Shown here in pieces: positions 15,111-20,568 of a stretch of DNA of 20,568 nt; position 1 is the first letter of the stretch; every line of letters starts with the position of its first letter. The notes under the pieces were generated by a model. That model did no database searches and had not been told where the DNA came from. It saw nothing but the letters and a program-made list of their open reading frames with translations. The position numbers and the translations under genes were made by a program. This DNA comes from Clostridia bacterium (GTDB taxonomy: Bacteria; Bacillota_A; Clostridia; Oscillospirales; CAG-272). The stretch spans positions 1-20,568 of the forward strand of contig JAGAIH010000398.1 of the NCBI GenBank assembly GCA_017626655.1, written 5' to 3'.

Positions 15111-15263
15111 TCAAGCATAAAAACATAAACATTGACAGTCTCGCGTACTCGTTATTCTATCGCTATCACGCTGGAATAAGCCCACGTTACGCTGGCCCAG
15201 CGTATAGAAATCAATACAGATAAGCTTCATGTAGCTGTTTTCAAAAACAAATCCGATCTTCAT
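15111..15263 (-). CDS. Small protein (50 residues) coupled to the upstream orphan, possibly a truncated gene
   Basis: The ATG at 15263-15261 overlaps the stop of the upstream gene (ATGA), a strong sign of translational coupling. It reads MKIGFVFENSYMKLICIDFY and continues to a stop at 15113-15111. The first 36 or so residues use codons like the neighbouring conjugative-element genes. The last residues (CQCLCFYA) run into AT-rich DNA, so the original gene may have been cut where the AT-rich cassette joined. It includes an 8-bp palindrome (15188-15204) that is simply part of the coding sequence. No family is recognised. Confidence 0.45.
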   Translation of the reverse strand: MKIGFVFENSYMKLICIDFYTLGQRNVGLFQRDSDRITSTRDCQCLCFYA

Positions 15264-15586
15264 ACGACCACCTCATTTCTGTCGGGAACATATCTTCTAC
15301 CGCAAATCTCTACGGCACGGTACGTCTTCCCATCCACGGTCATGGTAGTCCGTGTAGGCTGTCCCCGCTGCGCCGATTGGATATACAGGTACTCGGGATG
15401 CTCCTTGGCGCGCCTCATGTTGCCATCCAGGAACGTGTCCCCGTTGGCGACCTCCAAGACCTTTACGCCCTTGTTGACAAGGTAGGAGCTGAACTCCCAG
15501 ATCTTTTCAAAGCGGCCGTGAGAGTCCACGATGAAGCAGTAATCCTCCGAGGGGTGATATGCGGTGATACGATAGTAATTTGCCAT
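15260..15586 (-). CDS. Conserved conjugative-element orphan protein (108 residues)
   Basis: Starts at ATG 15586 with AAAGGAG 7 bases upstream, and reads MANYYRITAYHPSEDYCFIV at the N-terminus. The rest is beta-rich, with WEFSSYLVNKGVKVLEV in the middle and YRAVEICGRRYVPDR near the end. It follows the PcfJ-like gene by 13 bases in the same operon and overlaps the next small ORF by 4 bases. No function is known. Proteins of this look occur beside PcfJ in clostridial integrative elements, as far as can be judged without a search. Confidence 0.75.
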   Translation of the reverse strand: MANYYRITAYHPSEDYCFIVDSHGRFEKIWEFSSYLVNKGVKVLEVANGDTFLDGNMRRAKEHPEYLYIQSAQRGQPTRTTMTVDGKTYRAVEICGRRYVPDRNEVVV

Positions 15587-15599
15587 GTCTTTTCTCCTT

Positions 15600-16913
15600 T
15601 CACGCGGCAATCAGTTTCAAGGTACGGTTTGCATACGGCAGCCACACCTTATTGACATAATGCAGAACTTCTTCTGCGGGCTTGGTGTTGTGGTCTGCAT
15701 AGCATTGCAAGACCTTCTTCTGGGACAGCGAATATTCCACTGTGACCAACGGCGTTTCCCGTGTATCCTTTGCTCGAATGAAGAAAATGAGGGTTTCTTC
15801 TCGGATGAACTTCTGTTCATAACCCATACCGCCGACACAGTGATGCAGAAGCTCTCCTTCGACTTTCAGATCGGCAGGGCTACGAGCTATGATAGCCACA
15901 AACCCGCTCCGCTTATTGTGTTGCATGGGGAGATACTTTTCAGCCACAGTAGCAAATTTCGCGTAAAGCTCAGCTCGCTCCTCCTGATCCTTCAACGCTT
16001 TGGCGGTCCTGTACTCGTCAATGCGGATATCGTGCCAACGCATGAAGTCGTGAGGATATCTATTCTTGTCCACCGACATATCCAGGCCGAGAAATGTGCA
16101 GGCTTTGAGATAGTCGAGATACACCCGAGCGCTGATCTGCTGTTTCGCCACATACTCAAAGAAAGGCTTATAGTCCCCATCCAGCATCTCACGAATGGGC
16201 TTGAAGTCCCGCTCACGGCAGAAGGTTTTCTTGACCTCCTCATACGCCTGCGTTTCAAGCAAAGAGGTTCCACGGCGGTAGGCCGAGAGGATGGTGGATA
16301 TATAAAAATAGCGCCCTGCAAGCACCTGACGGTTGCTCCAGAGCCACTTGCGGAACTGCTTATCTTTCGCCGCTTTGGTGAGGATCTGCTTGCTGAACAC
16401 GTACTTTTGAAGCCCCATTTTCATCAGATACTCAGCTTGCGGATACTTCTCATAATTACGGAGAAATTTGAGGATATCCGCCTCATCGTACAGCTCCCAC
16501 GCGGAGTATTGGTATTCTGGGAACTTCGCCAGATACTCCTTGTTGACCACCGGTGCGTAGGGATCGAAACCGGAGTCGTAATACCAGCCCCACTCATCGT
16601 CCTCGTACCACTTCTGTGTTCTGTTCAGCCCCTCTGCATACCAACCGACGCTGTAGCCACCGATGTAGGTGAAGCACATATCCTTGACGAAGCAACGGTC
16701 AGAATGGACACCGTGGACAGCAACCTGCTTATAGTGCCAGTTCTTGTAGCGATGCCGGACGGCCACGGTGACCTTGACCAACTCACCGTCATTTTTGGTG
16801 AGATAGGAGTAAAACCGGGTGTTTCCATGGGGCTCGGGATAACGGATCGCATCCCGCTTGCGGATCTTTTCAACGATATATTTCGGGATCGGCTTAATTT
16901 TCTCAATCAACAT
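15600..16913 (-). CDS. PcfJ-like protein of a conjugative element
   Basis: A 437-residue PcfJ-domain protein. The diagnostic part is C-terminal (about residues 345-430): GELLHHCVGGMGYEQKF, then ETLIFFIRAK, TPLVTVEYSL and VLQCYADHNTKPAEE. The N-terminal 300 residues contain conserved aromatic-rich segments (GGYSVGWYAEGL, WGWYYDSGFDP). PcfJ takes its name from a gene on the enterococcal pheromone plasmid pCF10, and homologues sit in many Gram-positive conjugative elements; the molecular role is unclear. The gene lies 11 bases after the PcfK-like gene, the usual pairing. GTGAGG is the probable ribosome binding site. A long reading frame on the opposite strand is a shadow of this GC-rich gene. 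Confidence 0.87.
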   Translation of the reverse strand: MLIEKIKPIPKYIVEKIRKRDAIRYPEPHGNTRFYSYLTKNDGELVKVTVAVRHRYKNWHYKQVAVHGVHSDRCFVKDMCFTYIGGYSVGWYAEGLNRTQKWYEDDEWGWYYDSGFDPYAPVVNKEYLAKFPEYQYSAWELYDEADILKFLRNYEKYPQAEYLMKMGLQKYVFSKQILTKAAKDKQFRKWLWSNRQVLAGRYFYISTILSAYRRGTSLLETQAYEEVKKTFCRERDFKPIREMLDGDYKPFFEYVAKQQISARVYLDYLKACTFLGLDMSVDKNRYPHDFMRWHDIRIDEYRTAKALKDQEERAELYAKFATVAEKYLPMQHNKRSGFVAIIARSPADLKVEGELLHHCVGGMGYEQKFIREETLIFFIRAKDTRETPLVTVEYSLSQKKVLQCYADHNTKPAEEVLHYVNKVWLPYANRTLKLIAA

Positions 16914-16924
16914 GACATTTTACC

Positions 16925-17950
16925 TCACTTCACAATTTCAACTTTTTGATCGAGCAGCATATACAGCTTGTACATCAGCTCGGTATCGGCGTAAGGATCG
17001 GGAGCCTGCTCCGGCTCTATGATCTCACCCGTGGTGGTGTCCACCTCAAAGCCTTCAACGGGCTGATATTTCGGCAACAACCGTTTCTCGGTTTCGCTTT
17101 CGACCACCACCGTGTCGGTGAAAGCCCGTAGTTTCTCAATGTAGGCATCTGCCCGATGGTACGGGAATCCGATCATAGGCACACGTTCGGAAAGTCCGAA
17201 ATCTCGGCTCACTACGGTCAGCTCCAAGGGCTTGGAAACGGTCTTGGCTGACTCTCCGAATATCTCGTAAAAGTCCCCGATACGCATAGCGATTACCGCC
17301 TCGGGGTGTTCCTGTTGATACCCCTGATAGCGAGTCCACAAGGGTGAGATTACGGGCGTTTCAGGCTCTTTTACCTCCACGGTAGGCACTTGCTCCACCT
17401 CGGGTTCCTCGTCCTCTACGGGGCTTTCAGGAGCCTCCTCGTAGGTGTCTGATGCCACCTCGTCCTCGTCGCATTTATCCGTCTCGGTGGCTTCTTCTGC
17501 CACCACCTCCGGCTCGTCAAACAAGTCAAACATGGACATTTGCCCAGCCTTGGGCTGAGGGTTGGGAGCAGGAACAACGGGAGCTTCTGCCGTTGCAGAC
17601 GGTTTCGGCGTGACCTTCGGTGTAGGCTTTGGCGGCTTGTACTCCGTCCCGTCCTCGTTATAGAGTGTACCGATGATGCTGTCCTCCTCGAAATAGTGGA
17701 TAGCCCACCCGAACACGATATCGCTGTGCAGACAGGCACTTGTCGCACCCTTGGCGGCCTGCTTACGTGCTTCTTCGGTGGCGTACTTCAAAAAGCCCGC
17801 CAAGGTCTTTTTTGAGATCAGCTTCTTGCCGTCCTTTTCGACGGGGACACCATTGTTGATCTTGTCTGCCAGAACCTCGCTGGCGTTCTGTTCAAGGTAT
17901 TCCATCAATACCTTTTCTTCGGTTGTCGTTGCGGTGAGATGTAACGTCAT
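16925..17950 (-). CDS. PcfK-like protein with C-terminal MutS domain-I-like module
   Basis: A 341-residue protein in three parts. Residues 1-110 are PcfK-like: SKKTLAGFLKYATEEARKQA, SACLHSDIVFGWAIHYFEED and GTLYNEDG. Residues 110-200 are a low-complexity linker, first Pro/Lys/Ala-rich and then strongly acidic. Residues about 200-300 resemble the mismatch-sensing domain I of MutS: WTRYQGYQQEHPEAVIAMRI, GDFYEIFGESA, LELTVVSRD, MIGFPYHRADAYIEKL. The Phe-x-Glu of MutS domain I, which wedges into mismatched DNA, corresponds to the FYE of GDFYE. AGGAGG precedes ATG 17950. PcfK and PcfJ are adjacent, as in other conjugative elements. The MutS-like part suggests contact with irregular or single-stranded DNA during transfer, which is inference. 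Confidence 0.8.
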   Translation of the reverse strand: MTLHLTATTTEEKVLMEYLEQNASEVLADKINNGVPVEKDGKKLISKKTLAGFLKYATEEARKQAAKGATSACLHSDIVFGWAIHYFEEDSIIGTLYNEDGTEYKPPKPTPKVTPKPSATAEAPVVPAPNPQPKAGQMSMFDLFDEPEVVAEEATETDKCDEDEVASDTYEEAPESPVEDEEPEVEQVPTVEVKEPETPVISPLWTRYQGYQQEHPEAVIAMRIGDFYEIFGESAKTVSKPLELTVVSRDFGLSERVPMIGFPYHRADAYIEKLRAFTDTVVVESETEKRLLPKYQPVEGFEVDTTTGEIIEPEQAPDPYADTELMYKLYMLLDQKVEIVK

Positions 17951-17983
17951 GATTCAATTCCTCCTTGTCATTTATTTTGATGT

Positions 17984-18018
17984 AAAACAGAAAAAGGACC
18001 CCTTATTAAAAGGGATCC
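17984..18018 (-). terminator. Intrinsic terminator between the small-orphan array and pcfK
   Basis: On the minus strand GGATCCCTT (18018-18010) pairs with AAGGGGTCC (18004-17996), 9 pairs with one G-T, across a 5-base loop. TTTTT, then CTG and TTTT, follow. The stop codon of the 81-residue gene (18008-18006) lies inside the loop and stem. It would end transcription of the upstream array, yet no clear promoter for pcfK is seen in the 45 bases behind it, so partial read-through is likely. Confidence 0.75.
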
Positions 18019-18251
18019 TCATGCCAGATGCCGTCGCGCACCTCGGAGTGCTTGATCGGTATTATGACCCATTTCGGGTTTTTCAGGATATGCCCGTCCT
18101 CCCGTGCTCGGGGAGGAAAACGGATGTAACCCGCCTTGGCTTTGACTGCTTGACGGTAAGTATAGGTTATAAAATGGCGTGTATAGCCTTTCGCGCCATC
18201 CTCCTTGTAGCAGACCTTGTAGCCATACGGATTATTCATTTCAGTTTTCAT
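18006..18251 (-). CDS. Small conjugative-element orphan (81 residues)
   Basis: Starts at ATG 18251, one base after the stop of the upstream gene (TGACATG), so it is probably translated by coupling; GGGGTG lies just upstream. It is basic and aromatic, with YGYKVCYKEDG, HFITYTYRQAVKAKAGYIRF and NPKWVIIPI. No known function. Its end is embedded in the terminator hairpin. Confidence 0.72.
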   Translation of the reverse strand: MKTEMNNPYGYKVCYKEDGAKGYTRHFITYTYRQAVKAKAGYIRFPPRAREDGHILKNPKWVIIPIKHSEVRDGIWHEDPF

Positions 18252-18252
18252 G

Positions 18253-18783
18253 TCACACCCCATATAGACGGCTTGCCAAACGCGGCAACGCCGAGTAAAA
18301 GTTATTCTGCATGATGGTGGTATGCAACTGCCGATCATGGGCGAAATAGTTGCGATCCGCGAACTCATAGCCCTTCTTGGTCAGCCGTTTCAGCTCGTAG
18401 TGATCCGAACCGTCGTGATGGTATCCGTCGATGTAGAAGTGACCGTCCTGCTCGTAAAGCTTGACCTTATCCAAGTGCTTGATACAGGCCAATAGATCGT
18501 CAGTGCTGTTAATGAACTTACCGCCCTGCGCGGGGCCGCACCATCTGCCGCACGTTCCGGTCAAGAGGTAGCAGTCCTCCTTGAACACACGCCCGAGGTC
18601 GTGGAGCAGCTCCCGCCAGTCGGCGTTGTTTTGCTCGTTGATCTCGTCGTAAACCCAGTTATCCGGCACGTCATCGGCGGTTGCCCAGCCGTTGTCCTCA
18701 CCGTGGAGGTCGAACAGGTAAGCCCGCACGTCATCGTAGGCTTCATAATCAGCCGTATCGTCGTAGAAAACGTAGGATTTCAT
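18253..18783 (-). CDS. Conjugative-element orphan, acidic (176 residues)
   Basis: Starts at ATG 18783 with GAGGAGG 7 bases upstream. The N-terminal third is very acidic (YDDTADYEAYDDVRAYLFDL), followed by DVPDNWVYDEI, LTGTCGRWCGP and YHHDGSDHYELKRLTKKGYE near the C-terminus. The charged N-terminus is reminiscent of DNA-mimic proteins such as the ArdA at the right end, but no family can be named. It is spaced 11 bases after the upstream gene in a continuous array. Confidence 0.75.
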   Translation of the reverse strand: MKSYVFYDDTADYEAYDDVRAYLFDLHGEDNGWATADDVPDNWVYDEINEQNNADWRELLHDLGRVFKEDCYLLTGTCGRWCGPAQGGKFINSTDDLLACIKHLDKVKLYEQDGHFYIDGYHHDGSDHYELKRLTKKGYEFADRNYFAHDRQLHTTIMQNNFYSALPRLASRLYGV

Positions 18784-18794
18784 GTCACACCTCC

Positions 18795-19052
18795 TCAGTC
18801 CTCAAATTCTTCCTGCAAGGCACCAAGCACCTCATCCTCAATATCCAGATCGTCCAGCTGCTCGTCGATCATATCCCCGATGAGCTCTGCCACCATAGGC
18901 TCAAAGTCAATGTCCTTGATCCTTTGGCTGATCTTCTGCGAGACCATCTCCTCAATGTCGATGTTCTCCATGGCGGTTGAAATGGCGTCCTCGAAGTCAA
19001 AGTGACGAATCGCGCTCTTGATCTGATCCCGAATGTCATTCTTGATACTCAT
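18795..19052 (-). CDS. Small acidic helical orphan (85 residues)
   Basis: Starts at ATG 19052 with AAGGAGG 8 bases upstream. It is almost entirely amphipathic helix with heptad-like spacing of Ile/Leu and a strongly acidic C-terminal half (DEQLDDLDIEDEVLGALQEE). It probably forms a coiled coil or oligomer. No homologous family is recognised. The start lies 2 bases after the stop of the preceding gene. Confidence 0.75.
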   Translation of the reverse strand: MSIKNDIRDQIKSAIRHFDFEDAISTAMENIDIEEMVSQKISQRIKDIDFEPMVAELIGDMIDEQLDDLDIEDEVLGALQEEFED

Positions 19053-19054
19053 GG

Positions 19055-19255
19055 TTAATCCTCCTTGATGATGCCGTACTTATCGTCGGCGTAGTAAGCG
19101 TTGGAAAACGGATTGTAGATGGCGGTGCATTTCACACCCTTGTAGTCCACGATATACACCGTTTGCGCGCCGTCCTGCCGGCTGTCCAAAACGGTGATTT
19201 CATCCATAGCCCCGCCAAGGGAATGGATATGGGCCATTGCCTTAAAACTCTTCAT
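19055..19255 (-). CDS. Small orphan (66 residues)
   Basis: ATG 19255 was chosen because GGGGAGG lies 9 bases upstream; an in-frame ATG at 19261 would sit directly on that site. The start overlaps the end of the upstream gene by 14 bases. It reads MKSFKAMAHIHSLGGAMDEI and continues with beta-rich segments (VYIVDYKGVKCTAIYNPF) to a YADDKYGIIKED end. No known domain. Confidence 0.7.
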   Translation of the reverse strand: MKSFKAMAHIHSLGGAMDEITVLDSRQDGAQTVYIVDYKGVKCTAIYNPFSNAYYADDKYGIIKED

Positions 19256-19538
19256 AGTCGTCATCCTCCCCGTCATCGCAGTAATCCAAAAGATCGAAGG
19301 TCAAGGTCAGGGGCGTCGGATCCTCCAACGTGCCCATGCTGTAGTCGTAATCGTAGTAGTCAGCGGGAGACCTGTGGATCGCTTCAAGGATATGGAGTGC
19401 CAAGTACAGGTGATCCTCCTGAATCATGTGGATAGCAAAGTCCTTCAGACTCTCATAGGTGGTGATGATGTCGGTCTCCCCGGCCAGCTTCTCGCAAGCC
19501 TCGTTGAAGTCCATGGTGTACAGCTCTTTTACTTTCAT
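19242..19538 (-). CDS. Small acidic orphan (98 residues)
   Basis: Starts at ATG 19538 with AAGGAGG 10 bases upstream. The first 55 residues are helical (FNEACEKLAGETDIITTYES and following). The C-terminus is extremely acidic and Tyr-rich (YYDYDYS, then DLLDYCDDGEDDDYEEF). The acidic tail is compatible with nucleic-acid mimicry or protein binding. Function unknown. Confidence 0.73.
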   Translation of the reverse strand: MKVKELYTMDFNEACEKLAGETDIITTYESLKDFAIHMIQEDHLYLALHILEAIHRSPADYYDYDYSMGTLEDPTPLTLTFDLLDYCDDGEDDDYEEF

Positions 19539-19552
19539 TTTAGTGAACCTCC

Positions 19553-19837
19553 TTACAGTTCAAGATTTTCATGTTCATTGGCCAAAGCCTCGATAGCCAA
19601 GCGCATACCGAGGCGGAAGCCATAGATAAAAGAATCGCGCTCACAAAATCCGGAGATCTCGCCAGCGCTGCCTTCGTATTTTTCCAGAAGCTCCTTCTGC
19701 TCGTCATTGAGAGTCGCCACCAACGCGGCGCGGTTTCGCTTGCTCAACTCGGTCAGATCGCGGATCGGGGAGTAATCCCGTTTGTGTTCGTAGGGAAGCA
19801 CGTTCCCGTACCACAGATCGGTCAAGGTCTTTTTCAT
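19553..19837 (-). CDS. DUF6809-like protein (94 residues)
   Basis: Starts at ATG 19837 with GAGGAG 8 bases upstream and a 4-base ATGA overlap with the upstream gene. The N-terminus TLTDLWYGNVLPYE, the central LNDEQKELLEKYEGSAGEI and the C-terminal SFIYGFRLGMRLAIEAL match the pattern of the DUF6809 family common in clostridial mobile elements. Function unknown. The family name is from memory of the pattern. Confidence 0.75.
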   Translation of the reverse strand: MKKTLTDLWYGNVLPYEHKRDYSPIRDLTELSKRNRAALVATLNDEQKELLEKYEGSAGEISGFCERDSFIYGFRLGMRLAIEALANEHENLEL

Positions 19838-20082
19838 GCCTTGTACTCCTCAAGATACTTCTTGTACGCGGTGTCCTGCTCCAAGACCTGCATGATCTCG
19901 GGCATGATCTCCTCCTTGGCCCTGCCCACGCAGCAAAGCATGAGCAGGTTGGTATTAGAGCCAAAGAGCCGACGGAAAGCATAATCAAGGATTTGGGCTA
20001 TGTCTTCGTCTTTATGTTCGCTGGTCTGGTTAATGCAACAGATGGCCGTCAGGATGGCCTGTACCTCTTTCGTATTCTTCAT
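19834..20082 (-). CDS. Small orphan (82 residues)
   Basis: Starts at ATG 20082 with AAAGGAGG 9 bases upstream; its stop overlaps the next start by 4 bases. It is helical with several Cys (TAICCINQ, LLMLCCVGRAKEEI). No known domain. It lies between ArdA and the DUF6809-like gene, and the overlaps show a single transcription unit. Confidence 0.72.
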   Translation of the reverse strand: MKNTKEVQAILTAICCINQTSEHKDEDIAQILDYAFRRLFGSNTNLLMLCCVGRAKEEIMPEIMQVLEQDTAYKKYLEEYKA

Positions 20083-20096
20083 GATACAGCCTCCTT

Positions 20097-20568
20097 TCAG
20101 CGCCGGATCTCAATCAAGCCCTCGGAGTATTCCTCAATACTGTCGTACTTGAAGGACTCGCCATAGGCCTCAAAATCAAAAAAGTCCAACAGACTGTCAG
20201 GTATTTCGTACCCGCAGCAGTTGAACATCTCACGGCCGTAATCGTCCCAGTCGTAGTTCTTGTAGATGTAGATATCATCGTCCCAGTCCGCGCCGTATTT
20301 GTCAACGAGTTCTTCAAACTCACGGAAACCGCGCACTTCCAGGAACGCCATGAGGGTGTCATACTTGCCGGAATCGTCCAGCACCTCGGACTCATGCAGA
20401 ATCTCAAAGAGCCGCTGGGGATGCATATAGTCCCAGTTGGCTGCGTCGGACGGGAAGTTGTCAATGTCCTGAATGAACAGCTCCTCGTCGATACCGTCCA
20501 GCTCGAAGCCCTGATTGTTCAGGGCCTCTTCGATCTCATCCCACGAATCATAGTCCGCGAGATCCATC
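20097..20568 (-). CDS. ardA: Antirestriction protein ArdA (N-terminus beyond window)
   Basis: The last 156 residues of an ArdA-family protein; the frame stays open to the window edge, so the true start is outside. ArdA is an elongated dimer that mimics B-form DNA and blocks type I restriction enzymes, protecting an element when it enters a new host. Visible support is the very high Asp/Glu content, the opening MDLADYDSWDEIEEALNNQG, EELFIQDIDNFP, and the C-terminal DDIYIYKNYDWDDYGREMF and YSEGLIEIR segments. An estimated 20 or so N-terminal residues are missing. It is the first visible gene of the packed minus-strand array. Confidence 0.82.
   Translation of the reverse strand, partial: MDLADYDSWDEIEEALNNQGFELDGIDEELFIQDIDNFPSDAANWDYMHPQRLFEILHESEVLDDSGKYDTLMAFLEVRGFREFEELVDKYGADWDDDIYIYKNYDWDDYGREMFNCCGYEIPDSLLDFFDFEAYGESFKYDSIEEYSEGLIEIRR

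Noticed and set aside
15188..15204. Palindrome TACGCTGG-C-CCAGCGTA as a recombination or operator site
   Set aside because: It lies inside a coupled small coding frame and is short; codons for Tyr-Thr-Leu-Gly-Gln-Arg explain it.
15585..16949. A 454-codon open frame on the plus strand opposite the PcfJ-like gene
   Set aside because: It is antisense to a well supported gene with known motifs, has no ribosome binding site and shows no domain; it is a product of GC-rich codon bias.

Overview
The window looks like accessory DNA from a Gram-positive, anaerobic gut-type Clostridia bacterium (Oscillospirales/Ruminococcus-like). This is an inference from strong AGGAGG-type ribosome binding sites, sigma-A promoters, lipoprotein and C-terminal anchor signals, and PcfJ/PcfK/ArdA conjugative-element genes. 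No rRNA, tRNA or CRISPR array was found. It reads as a mosaic of four blocks.

Block 1 (1-666): the 5' part of a large serine recombinase on the minus strand, interrupted by an in-frame TAA at 47-49, so probably dead, with a short translated-looking leader upstream.

Block 2 (667-10177): an AraC-family regulator (minus) diverges from a plus-strand operon. The operon encodes a nucleoside hydrolase, a ribokinase, a 1044-residue secreted GH99/GH71-like glycosidase with duplicated N-terminal modules, and a secreted CBM9-like binding protein. A terminator and then a solute-binding lipoprotein follow. Both secreted proteins end in the same unusual Lys-Gly-Cys-Ala-Ser / membrane span / basic tail, which looks like a surface-sorting signal. 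The likely scheme is capture and cleavage of a glycan or glycoside outside the cell, uptake of the product by an ABC importer, and ribose release and phosphorylation inside. No permease genes follow the lipoprotein; sequence from a mobile element begins there instead.

Block 3 (10286-15110): a 5'-truncated replication-initiator-like gene and a nested double inverted repeat, then a visibly AT-rich three-gene minus-strand operon with its own promoter: a 508-residue protein with a methyltransferase-like fold, followed by two different DUF262 (ParB/GmrSD-N-like) proteins. Neither DUF262 protein carries a recognisable HNH/DUF1524 nuclease domain. This is the best candidate for an undescribed system, probably defensive, carried as cargo.

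Block 4 (15111-20568): a GC-richer, tightly packed minus-strand array typical of clostridial integrative conjugative elements: ArdA antirestriction protein (cut by the window end), several small acidic orphan proteins, a DUF6809-like protein, a PcfK-like protein carrying a MutS domain-I-like module, a PcfJ-like protein and two small proteins. The most economical reading is that the AT-rich cassette, and perhaps the catabolic operon too, are cargo in or next to such an element.
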